The position numbers and the translations under genes were made by a program. Below the pieces are notes generated by a model. It searched no databases. It had not been told where the DNA came from and saw only the letters and a list, made by a program, of their open reading frames with translations. Shown piece after piece: positions 47,281 through 57,013 of a DNA stretch of 64,000 nucleotides. This DNA is from Nectonema munidae (Eukaryota > Nematomorpha > Nectonematoida > Nectonematidae): contig JAUIRK010000058.1 in assembly GCA_030549495.1 (NCBI GenBank), positions 417,501-481,500 of the forward strand. Reading direction: 5' to 3'. The number at the start of each line of letters is the position of its first letter. The first letter of the stretch is position 1.

Positions 47281-47431
47281 GGGTGGCATGGCAGGTTGGT
47301 TGAGATGATGGACTCAGCACGGAAGCCTCTGGATTCGATTCCTTATCGATACGAATTTGTTCAGTTTGACATAAGCGGTACATCAGTGCCTTGGCAATGA
47401 AAATACACCTGCTGCACCTTACCTTTTACCC
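47281..47431 (+). repeat. tRNA-derived SINE inside element X copy B
   Basis: GGGTGGCATGGCAGGTTGGT start, B-box-like GGATTCGATTCC, body CATAAGCGGTACATCAGTGC, end CACCTTACC. Counterpart of 27329-27480. Confidence 0.75.
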
Positions 47432-47570
47432 CAAATTGAAAAATTTGTTAAATAATTACATAAGAGAGGAAGGAAACAAAATAAACTAATAAAGCAATTT
47501 TCACTATTTTAAAATAGAACCGTCTGTTCTCAGAATAATTTCAAAATAATAGCAGGCATAAAGAAAGTTC

Positions 47571-47815
47571 GACAGACATTTCGCCCCATAGACAATTTGC
47601 CCCCTGGACAAATAGTCTCATAGGCTATTTGTTTCATCCATCTTCGCTTATTATATGTGTAAAATTATTAAAAAATTTTATATTGTTTATTTTATCTCTA
47701 TTAAATTATTTCAAAATAAATAATTTAATAAAATAAAATGTCTTATTAAAAAAACAGGGCGAATTGTCCATGAAACAAAATGTCATGAAAATAATGGGGC
47801 GAAATGTCAGAGGAC
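47571..47815. mobile_element. MITE with CATTTCGCCCC inverted ends, nested in copy B
   Basis: The left end GACAGACATTTCGCCCCATA is mirrored at the right by GGGGCGAAATGTCAGAGGAC. A second inner pair, GACAATTTGCCCCCTGG and CAGGGCGAATTGTCCATG, repeats the pattern. Copy A has no such insert at the matching place (near 27196). Confidence 0.7.
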
Positions 47816-49044
47816 CAAACTAACATAAATCAAAGTATACGAGAAAAGAAAATCATTGTGTTTTTTTGAATATTTGTCGACAAATAAAATTCTGACAGCT
47901 GTCATAAATAGATCAAGTACATTTTTAACAACTGAAACATTTCGTTTCGATATTATATTTTCTGCTCAATTAAGCAAATAGAGTATTCTTGCTTTTAAAC
48001 TGAATAGATTAACAAAATATTCATTCCCAAATAACTATTGAAAAAAAATTTTTGACTTGAAAAAATTAGTTTTCAAATGTTACAAAATGTAACAAACGTA
48101 GTGATAAAGATTAAGTGACTTTTGTTGAAAAAAATTCCTAGCGCGAGTCTAACAATATTCATTGATATAAAATTGTAACGATTTAAAACTATTTTAATTA
48201 ACTCTAAATGCAAATTAAAGCATGGTGTAGCCAAAAAAAAGTTGATAGAAGGGGCACAATTTAAAAACAAAAAACTTGCGCAACATTATTTATACTTTCT
48301 TGATCCTTTCATTGGAGAAATTTTCAAAAACTGATATCGCATAAAATGCATGGGGGCACCATGCGGTACATAGGAGTGCGGGCACGGCCCCTCATGTCCC
48401 AGCCTAGCTACGTGGCTGGAGAGAAGAGAGCTGAAGGAGATAGGAGAGCTTAACAAGAGAAGAGGGCTTGAATGAAAGAAGAGAGCTTGAGTAAAATCAT
48501 TGTGACAAATGAGAAAATCTTGTGGATCATCAACATCTGTTTGCTCAAAAATACTATAAAGAGGAGACACTGTGATAAGCATTGCTTACTTATTGTGTGC
48601 ATATTGAAGCAATGGCTTATTATTATTTAACTCTCATGCATCGTCTTTAAAATATGTTCGATTGGAATTTCAGAGCAGCTTGGCATGTGATGTTTGATTG
48701 ATTCGAAAGTCTCCATTCTTTTATCTTTTCGAATGATCATTACATTCTATAATGCGATCATCATACATGTTTTATAAACAAGCAGCAACTCTTACTTATA
48801 GAAAATTATTTGGGGGAGGGGGGGCGAAGGTCATGAAACAGGATGATTGGTAAAGTGTTTGTTTTTCGCTTCGCTCGAAACAAGATGATTGGTAGAATGT
48901 TGGTAAATTAATATGGAAACGACCACGACCGGCTATTAAATATCGTTGATAAAAAATCATTTTGGATGTGAGTAGCTATTAAATCATTTTTTTATTGACA
49001 ACTTTGATTGATTTTAATCAAAAAATATTAGTATTATTGAATTA

Positions 49045-49216
49045 ACGACATGGTTAGGGTCAATTATAAATTTCAATTACAATTACATTGTCAATTACGT
49101 CGCTCAAATTACAATTATAATTGCAATTATATCGCCATTTTTTTTCAATTACAATTATATAATTGATTTTATCCCCAATTACAATTACAATTTTTTATCC
49201 ATTCGCTTCAGCCCTA
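49045..49216. repeat. CAATTACAATTA-rich repeat, copy 1
   Basis: GGTTAGGGTCAATTAT at the left, many CAATTACAATTA units, CAGCCCTA at the right. A related stretch, inverted, is at 56560-56693. Probably a MITE with AGGG/CCCT ends. Confidence 0.5.
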
Positions 49217-49468
49217 GGGCTAGGCAACCCAAAGGAGGCTCATGTCTATCGAGATGGGCACTGAAGGAAGGAAACCTGAGAACAGGGAAATTCCCCTACT
49301 CTTTTCGAATATTCCTTAGGGATCTTTAAGGTGCACAAGCCAATTTCGACAATGTACACTACCCATCCTTTGATAAGTAGGGCTCACTGATATGTCCTGC
49401 AACATTTGAGACACCTCGCGAGTCACCCATCCAACTGCAAACCCCCCTTGAGGTTGCTTAACTTCAAC
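49205..49468 (-). repeat. 5S-rRNA-derived SINE (SINE3-like)
   Basis: Read on the minus strand, 49468-49391 follows the 3' two thirds of 5S rRNA: TTGAAGTTAAGCAAC (internal A box of 5S), then GTTTGCAGTTGGATGGGTGA (intermediate element and box C region), then GAGGTGTCTCAAATGTTGCA. A non-5S body follows to 49205 with GTGCACCTTAAAGATCCC. 5S-headed SINEs are known as SINE3. A plain 5S pseudogene is the alternative, but the attached body favours a SINE. Confidence 0.6.
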
Positions 49469-49902
49469 ATATATTTTAAATAAATGAAAAATAAATGAGC
49501 ACTTTTTCATGAAAGTTTTATTAAACTTTAAAATCACTCCAGCTGTGAATTACACCTGAGGAACATTAATTTCTCAAATCTGGAATCTGACAGACTGCAT
49601 CGGTCTGGCTTGATAATTTTGTCAGCAAGTGAGAAAAGGCGTTCCACCGGAGCAGAAGTGCAGGGATACTCGGGTACCGAATGGCTAGTGCGACAATCGT
49701 ACCACTTTATATGACAGCTGTGAAGAATTGTTGTTCCCTCTATCTCTATGAACGTACCGCTTCTTCACAACTACGCATGTAGTAGTTACAAATTTTTCTC
49801 ATCATCACCACATGGAAATTATATGTGGAAATATAGGAAGGAATATTTAAACAATGAAAAGGGGGGGGGGTGATTTTTTTACCAATATCTGAGGAATATA
49901 CG
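49469..49902. other. Spacer left of the LTR element
   Basis: Somewhat GC-richer 49560-49760; a G run at 49860-49871. No coding motif recognised. Confidence 0.45.
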
Positions 49903-50159
49903 TGTTGTAAAGCAAAAAGGAAAACAATGTACAAACCTGTGAAAAGGCTTTATTCAATAAAACTTAAAGAGCTTAAAAAATAAGAACATGTAAGCAAAAT
50001 AAAATAGTAAGAACTTATGATTAATTATCACTTAATATCAATATTAAAAAAGAGTTAAAACAAACCGTGTAGAAAGATGCAAGAAGATTAGCGATGGACA
50101 TTTAGGAAGAGCGGACATTGAAAAATGTAATCGTTTAAAGATAAAATAAAATTATAACA
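49903..50159 (-). repeat. 3' LTR of the Ty3-type element
   Basis: 257 bp, TGTTG...TAACA on the plus strand. It contains the element's AT-rich promoter and poly(A)-type motifs. Nearly identical to 53818-54074. Confidence 0.93.
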
Positions 50160-53100
50160 ATCGCCCCACATTTAAAATATTTGTGGAGTTACAAGTTCAA
50201 TCGATTCACAGGCTTAATATTTCGTTGAGATCTACGAAGAGAACAAGGATCGGATGACAGATGAGTTTCATTGTTTGCGATTCCAGATACAGGAGTTTCT
50301 GAAAGAGAGCGATCAGCAGATGCAGGAGTTTCTAAAACAGAGTGATCAGCAGTTGGGTTAGTGTTCAATTGACCGTCCTTTTCCGAAGACACAGTCTCTG
50401 TGGTGTTCTTATCTGGAAAAGTATACTGTGGAGTTATCTCGCTACAAATGTCTTCCGTATTAAGCCTCGGGTAACGAGCAAGGTGTCTTAGCGCTACGGA
50501 GTCTTCTCGTCCATCATTGTGTCTGATCCTAGCATGAGTAGGGCAGGCCTTTAATAATTCAACGACTTCGACCATAGGGTCGTATTTGCTTTTATTGTTG
50601 AACTTTCGAAGAAGTACTGCACCAGGCTCACAGAGCCAAGAGGGTAAGGCAGTACCAGAGGTAGAGCGCCTTACGAAATTAAACATGCGTTCGTGGGGCG
50701 TAGCGTTTATAGAGGTGCAGAGGAGTGACCTAATAGCATGCAATGACTCACTCAGCACATCTTCCCATGCATTTGTAGGTAGTTTCTTAGATTCCAATGC
50801 TAAAGAAATCGTGTCTCAGATGATACCATTATATCGCTCGCACTGGCCGTTGCCTCTTGGGTTGTAAGCGGTTGTAGTACTTCCAGTAATCCCAAAACGT
50901 AGCAAAAAACTTTTAAACTCCTGTGAAATGAAAGATGTTCCCCGGTCTGAGTGTATGCATTCCGAAGACGGAGAAAAGAGAAGTCAGGCACTCAATAGCA
51001 AAGCGAGAAGTACACTCTCGGCAAGGGAAGGCGAATGGAAATCTACTATATTCGTCCACAATTGTGAGGATGTAACGAGAGCACGATGCTGGAAGTGGTA
51101 CTTTGAAGTCGACAGAAAGACGTTGGAGAGGCGCTGTAGCACGAACGAGTGTGGTATCCGCAGGGTTTTAAAAATTGAGGTTTCACTTTGGCGCAAACCC
51201 CACAATCCTGGACAACACGACGAACTTGATCAAGAGAATAGGGCATGTTTCTAGAGCGCACAAAATGCCAGAAACGCTGTATACCTGGATGCACTAGGGA
51301 GTCGTGCACGTTTTTCAGATGCTCTAATGAGGAAACTTCAGAGCAGATCTAGGATAGAGTATCAGCAACTACATTATTCTTTCCAGGACGGTGCTTTATA
51401 TCGTAAGAATGAGGCAAAAGCTCCATTTTCCATCTCATTATTTTATCATTTTTAATCTTTCCTCGGTTTGACGTCGAGAACATAAAAGAGACAGCCTGTT
51501 AATCAGTAATTATGCTAAAATGTTTTCCTGCCAGAAAGTTCCTCCACTTACGGACACATTCAATTATAGCGTATGCCTCTTTTTCAACGATATGGTGTCG
51601 TATCTCTGATGTATTCAATGCGCGAGAAAAGAACGCTACGGGCCGTCCGGCTTGTAAAAGTGCTCCTCCTATGGCCTTTTCTGAAGCATCGGTTTCGACA
51701 ACAAAGGGCACTTCATCGTCAATTACTTTAACTGAAGAATGAGTAACATCCTTTTTAAGTTCTTCGAAAGATTCCACAACAGCAGGCGACATAGGAAAAG
51801 TCTTGTTTTATGCGAACATACCTGTACATCTTCGTAATGCTTTTGATTCTTCAGGAGGGTTCATCTTTAATAGGGGTTTCATTCTTTCAGGATCGGGCTT
51901 CAGTACTCCGTCACTTATTCTATAACCAAGAACGCTAATCGAAGTTAGAGCAAACTTAGACCTCTCTTGATTAAGCTGTAGGTTATACTTAGAGGCAGCA
52001 TCTAGAAAACGCTTTAGATTGGCATCATGCTCGACTTTTGTCTTCCCACATATAGTGATGTCATCAAGATAAGAAAAGGTAGCCAGAAGGTTATTATCGG
52101 AAATAAAAGAGTTCATAAAGCGCTGGAAAGCCGAAACTCCATTAGTGACGCCCATAGGCAATCTTTTGAATTGGTAAAGCTGATTTCCTGCTTGAAATGC
52201 AGTGTATGGGCGATCTTGGGGACAAATCTCAATTTGGTAGTAGGCTTTAGAAAGATCAATTACACTGAAAAATCAGTACTGAGCTATGCCATTTACAACA
52301 TCTTCAATTTGAGGTAGAGGATAAGCGTCAAGAAGTGTGTATTGGTTTATAGTTTTAGAAAAATCTACCACCAAACGTTTCTTTCGATTGGGTGGAGAGG
52401 TGACAACAACTTGCGCTCGCCATGGTGAAAAACTAGGTTCAATAACGTCATCATCTAACAAAGTTTTTATTTCCATTTCGATGAAACGTTTATCTTCTAA
52501 GCTGTATTTTCGTGATTTAGTGCAGATAGGAGAACAATTTGAGGTTAGGTTACGAAAAAGTTTAACTGGTGAGCATTTTGCTTTAGCTAAGGCACACACA
52601 TTCAAAGGATCTTTACATCCTCCAAAAGATACTTGCACGCTTTGATGCAACTTAAGAAAAGGAACACCAAGAATCAAATCGGAGTACAATTCAGGAAGAA
52701 TAGTCAGTTTAATATCATTATACTTTCGTCCATCAAGAGTAAAACTTTCTAAACAATATTTGTTTAGTTTTAGAGAAAGCGAAGAAGAGGCCATCCAAAC
52801 AGTAGAGTCTTGCTTGAAAGTAGACAGTTTTAACTTTTTGACAATGTTGTCACTAATAAAGTTATCAGAGCTACGAGTATCAATCAATGCTTTCACTGGA
52901 TAGCCTTCTAAACACAAAGTTTTAGTGACAGAAAGAAATTGAGCATCAATTTTAGCACTAGCGAGGAGCAGAGCGGAGGTACTAGAAATGCGCGAAGAGT
53001 TGAAGCGACCTACTTTGGCAAAATGCCCGAGCTTACCGCATTTTCTACAAGTAGCCTCGCGAGCAGGGCATTGACGACGATCATCATTAGGATGGCGCTT

Positions 53101-53817
53101 GCCTCCACAGTTAAAACAGTGACCAGGCTTACTCTTGGTTTTGGAAACAGCTGCAACTATGTCCGAAGGTTCGCTAGAAGGCGCAGGAAACTCTGTAGAA
53201 ATACCTTGTAAGTTCGCTTCTGAGGACAGGGCAGCGGAAGTTGAAGGCTTAACAAAATCAGTCTTTAGTATGTAGGATTGCGAGCGCAATTGAGCCTGCT
53301 CCAGTGCTCTAGCACACTGTGTAGCTTCTTTCAAGCTCAATTTATCGTGTTCCAGCAGTCTCGCACGAATGGAGGAAGAATGTAAACCTCGAATGAAAGA
53401 ATCTTGAACGGACTCATCACGATAAGTAGCAGCATCAACGTCAGTAAAAAGACAATCCGCAGCTAGACGGTTTAAAGCTTGAAGAAATTGATCGACTGAC
53501 TCGTTATCATGTTGAACTCTGGAAGAAAGTAGATGTCTGGCATGTATAACATTTGGAGCTTTGTCATAAGCAGCCTTGAGTGTATCAATTGCATTTTTAA
53601 AATCAGTACAGCCTCCTTCTATAATGTCCGCAACTGAAGCGCCAATGTAAAGATATAGTACTTCCAGTTGATTAGGTCTAAGCTCAGCGATAGTGCTAAG
53701 GTAGAAATTGAAATTTCTGTACCAAAGCCTCCATAGTTTACCACTTTGAGGATCAGACGAAGGTGTGTCAAATTTCTCTAGGCGGATAACTTTATCCATT
53801 TAGTTTATTAAATAAAT

Positions 53818-54074
53818 TGTTGTAAAGCAAAAAGGAAAACAATGTACAAACCTGTGAAAAGGCTTTATTCAATAAAACTTAAAGAGCTTAAAAAATAAGA
53901 ACATGTAAGCAAAATAAAATAGTAAGAACTTATGATTAATTATCACTTAATATCAATATTAAAAAAGAGTTAAAACAAACCGCGTGGAAAGATGCAAGAA
54001 GATTAGCGATGGACATTTTAGGAAGAGCGGACATTGAAAATGGAATCGTTTAAAGATAAAATAAAATTATAACA
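53818..54074 (-). repeat. 5' LTR of the Ty3-type element
   Basis: 257 bp, the partner of 49903-50159. The gag start codon (53799) lies 18 bases inside the internal region. Confidence 0.93.
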
Positions 54075-54109
54075 ATACGAAAATTATCTGAATAATAATT
54101 GCTCTAAAT

Positions 54110-56310
54110 CAGTGGTTCCCAACCTTTTTCTGTCATTTCCCCCTGCACCCAATTCAACCATCCAGATTTCCCCCTTCATATGTTTGAGAGAAAGAACAGT
54201 TAAAACACGCTAATAATTTATTTTTCAAATGCACTAACAGAGCTAACATTAAATTGTATTTAATAAGAACACTAACACAGCATTTTAGTGTGACTTCTTG
54301 CATTGTTTGCCTTTCACAAGTCCTTCAATGTCTGGGAGAGTTATGGAGAGTGCACATCGAAGATCCGCCTCCAACTTGTTGCGTGTATTTGTTTTGAGGT
54401 GTACCTGTGCTGAAAATCCTGTCTCACACAGGTAGGTGGAAGAAAACTGCACCAATATCCGTAGAGCATTGGTTGCAAGAAAATGGCAGGTTCGTCGGAC
54501 TTGGATCCAAAACTCTTCCAGTTCCATATTCTGGAAGGCATCATTCGCTGCAGAGTTGTTTTTCAAGTCCAGGAACTGCCACACTTATGGCACATCATCA
54601 ACGTTCCTCTAAAATGGGTCTCTGATAAGCTTGTTCTCGTTGCTCTCGTTTGTGATCCCGGGGAAGTAATACTTGAATTCTTCCTCCAAGCCTTTGAGGT
54701 GTTGTTTGATATCCTCGGCTATTGGATCAGGCAGACCATCTTCCATATCCTCCACATTCGTTTAGAGCGAGGAATAAAGAAAAACTTCTACTCCCCTTCT
54801 TCCACAGTTCCAGTTTAGCCACGAAAGCTCTGATCTTGTCCGATTGAAAAGGAATGTTGGTCCCTTTGCCCTGCAGTTTCCTGTTGAGCTCGTTCAATGC
54901 ACTGAAAATATTGGAGACGTAGGACAGCCGCACACGGAAAAACTCATGCTTCAACGCCTCCAGAAGCACAGTATTCTCTTGGGCCCGAAGGAAGGCTACC
55001 ACCTCATTAAACAATTCTAGGACTCGCTCCAACATGTTTCCCCTCGAGAACCACCTCACCTGAGTATGAAAGAGTAACGATTCGTGGTCGGCTTCTATGC
55101 CTTCACAGAGCCGACGGAACAGCCGAGTGTTCAGAGCGAAACCCTTGATAAAGTTGACGACTTTCATTAAAGTCTCGAGATGCTGCTTGAAGTTATTGGG
55201 GAGAGTTCTCGAAGCAAGGGCCTTTTTGTGGATGAGACAGTGTGTCGATTCCACTGCCGAATTCTTTTGCTTGACGAGCGTGACGAATCCCGATCGAGAG
55301 CCAAGCATGGCTGGGGCACCATCCGTGCACACCCCAACCAGAGACTCCCAGCTGATGATGCTGTCTTCGAAAAAGTCATTGATAAGGTCCATCACATCCT
55401 GAGCTTTGGTTGTGGTCTGGGGAGGTTTGCACAAGAGGAATTCTGCAATTCCTTTTTCGGTGGTATAACGAACAAAGACCAACAGCTGGGACAGATTCAC
55501 AACATCTGTCGATTCGTCGAGTTGAATTGAAAAAAACTGTGACTCTCGAACCTTCTGAACAACTTGGTTCTTGATGCTCTCAGCCATATGATTGATCCGT
55601 GAACGAATGGTGTTGTTTGAAAGGGAAATCTGGTCATCTTGTTTTGGGCAGCCTCACCAAGGACCAACTTTACGCACTGCAGCATACAGGGCTTCACCAA
55701 TATTTCACCAATTGTCTGTGGTTTCTTCTCCCTCTCAATCTTGTACGAGACTTCGTATGACGCTTTAACAATAGCGTCCGTTTACTGACGAAACGTTCCA
55801 GTTGAGTCCAGTTTCGTCTTCAGATAATTTTGTTTCAGCTTGAAGTATTCACGATCCTTGTTTTGTATTTAGGGATGGCATCCTTGAAGGTGTTGCTTCA
55901 GCTGGAATGGCTTCATGCTACCATTTCCCAAGGTCTTTGTGCAGATGACACATTGTGGCAGATGTTCCCGGTTATTCACAACAAACGTAAAACCAAAGTC
56001 TAGATATGCTTCTGAATATATCTGTTTTTTCGACATGATCACTTGCGGACCTGAAAAGAACAAGAAAGATCGTATTAAGACATGTAATAGAAAAAAAACA
56101 AACTAAAAAAGAAGAAAGAAAATAAAACATAAATGAAAGCGGGTAAAGTTCAGGAAACGGGTACTCCTGAGAAGAGAAGAATGCTATTACTGGAAATTTT
56201 TTCTAATTATTTTCTGATAATTTCCAGAATTTTAATTTCAGACTAGAATTTTCCACCTGAAACACCCAAATTTTCCCGTTGCGAAAATTTCCCACGGTTT
56301 GGAACCGGTG
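54110..56310 (-). mobile_element. hAT DNA transposon, ZBED/SCAND3-like, with TIRs and TSD
   Basis: 2201 bp. The left end CAGTGGTTCCCAACC is matched on the other strand by CACCGGTTCCAAACC at the right (12 of 15). The 8-bp flanks CTCTAAAT (54102-54109) and CTCTATAT (56311-56318) agree at 7 of 8. CAGTGGTTCCCAACC is the classic Charlie-type hAT end. The transposase on the minus strand fills most of it. Confidence 0.9.
54285..56063 (-). pseudogene. hAT transposase, ZBED5/SCAND3/FAM200-like, frameshifted
   Basis: Parts in order: a BED-type zinc finger (55869-56063; CVIC then KQHLQGCH); a linker with KREKKPQTIGE-type text interrupted by two stops (about 55700-55868); the catalytic core (54727-55587) with IQLDESTD (first Asp), CTDGAPAM (second Asp), CLIHKKAL and RWFSRGNML; then the C-terminal dimerisation domain (54285-54584) with the CETGFSA motif holding the catalytic Glu. 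A one-base shift near 55633 separates the linker from the core and another near 54760 separates the core from the tail. GC content is far above the AT-rich setting, and the protein closely resembles a family abundant in fish and arthropods, which fits recent arrival or horizontal spread. Confidence 0.85.
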
Positions 56311-56318
56311 CTCTATAT

Positions 56319-57010
56319 AGACAGGAATTGATGAATATGAAGGTAGCCAAAGGAAGCCTTTGAGTCGTAGTAGTTGAGTAAACTGTGATGCGAAAATTTA
56401 TTTGTATCATATGTGTAGTATAGTAACACATGAAAGAAGCAAAGAGCGCTAAGCTAAAAGAGTTAGGGAGAGGGAGAGAGGATAAACCTTCATGACTGTC
56501 ATCTATAAGATTGGTTTAAGTGTGCTAGGATTGTCGATGATTGTACTAGAACCAAAAAATTGGCAATTATCTTTTCAATTACTATGCTCAAATTATAATA
56601 TAATTTCAATTATGTCTCCAATTTTTTTTCAATTACAATTACTAATTAATTTTCAATTACGCAATTATAATTATAATTGACCCCAACCCTGATTAACGAT
56701 TCTCCTTTTTGACAGATTTTGATTGATTTTCAAAAGAAATAAACACCATAGTTTAAATTGTTTAAAAAATAAATTTAAATTCGTTTGTATGGGATTGAAA
56801 AATCGAAACATAGGATCATTGATAGAGTGTTTGTTTCAAACAAAGCGAATCCTTTTATTCTTATTTGTTATTTGTTTAGGGTATTTTATGAATAGAGCCT
56901 GATATTGTTTTACTTTTAATAACTCTCAATATAGGGTGTTTTTGATTTGATAGTTATTGGCAAGACATTCTGGAATACAGGTCTCCTCCATAAAGGTCTA
57001 ATTTGTGGGT
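56319..57010. other. Spacer with a CAATTA-rich repeat
   Basis: Contains an inverted relative (56560-56693, ending ATTGACCCCAACCCT) of the repeat at 49045. No coding sequence. Confidence 0.5.
56560..56693. repeat. CAATTACAATTA-rich repeat, copy 2 (inverted)
   Basis: CAATTACTATGCTC, CCAATTTTTTTTCAATTACA and a right end ATAATTGACCCCAACCCT mirror the left end of 49045-49216. Confidence 0.5.
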
Positions 57011-57013
57011 AAA

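Larger units (their letters stand above)
46577..48830 (-). mobile_element. Large repeat element X, copy B
   Basis: Inverted relative to copy A. It begins CAGGGCCGTACATCTTC with a poly-G run, and ends near a second G-rich run at 48810-48830. Over 47200-48790 it follows copy A closely, including a tRNA-derived SINE and a CTCTCTTC-rich stretch. It differs by a nested MITE (47571-47815) and by lacking copy A's tandem arrays. The open frames within (48286-48582 and others) are not supported as genes. Confidence 0.6.
49903..54074 (-). mobile_element. Ty3/gypsy-type LTR retrotransposon, full length, young
   Basis: 4172 bp with two 257-bp LTRs (49903-50159 and 53818-54074) that run TG...CA and are about 98% identical, flanked by the 5-bp target duplication ATACG (49898-49902 and 54075-54079). 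On the minus strand the order is gag with two CCHC zinc-knuckle motifs (near 53035-53135), protease-like region, RT (near 51810-52400), RNase H (near 51490-51795) and integrase with a chromatin-side tail (near 50190-51310): gag-PR-RT-RH-IN, the Ty3 order. A purine tract adjoins the downstream LTR at about 50160-50172. Broken, with only a handful of breaks. The LTR identity says the insertion is recent. Confidence 0.93.

Noticed and set aside
48286-48582. 98-codon minus-strand frame, Ser/Leu-rich
   Set aside because: It covers the CTCTCTTC-rich part of element X copy B; the counterpart in copy A does not keep the frame.
50928-51254. 108-codon plus-strand frame
   Set aside because: Antisense shadow of the integrase region of the LTR element.
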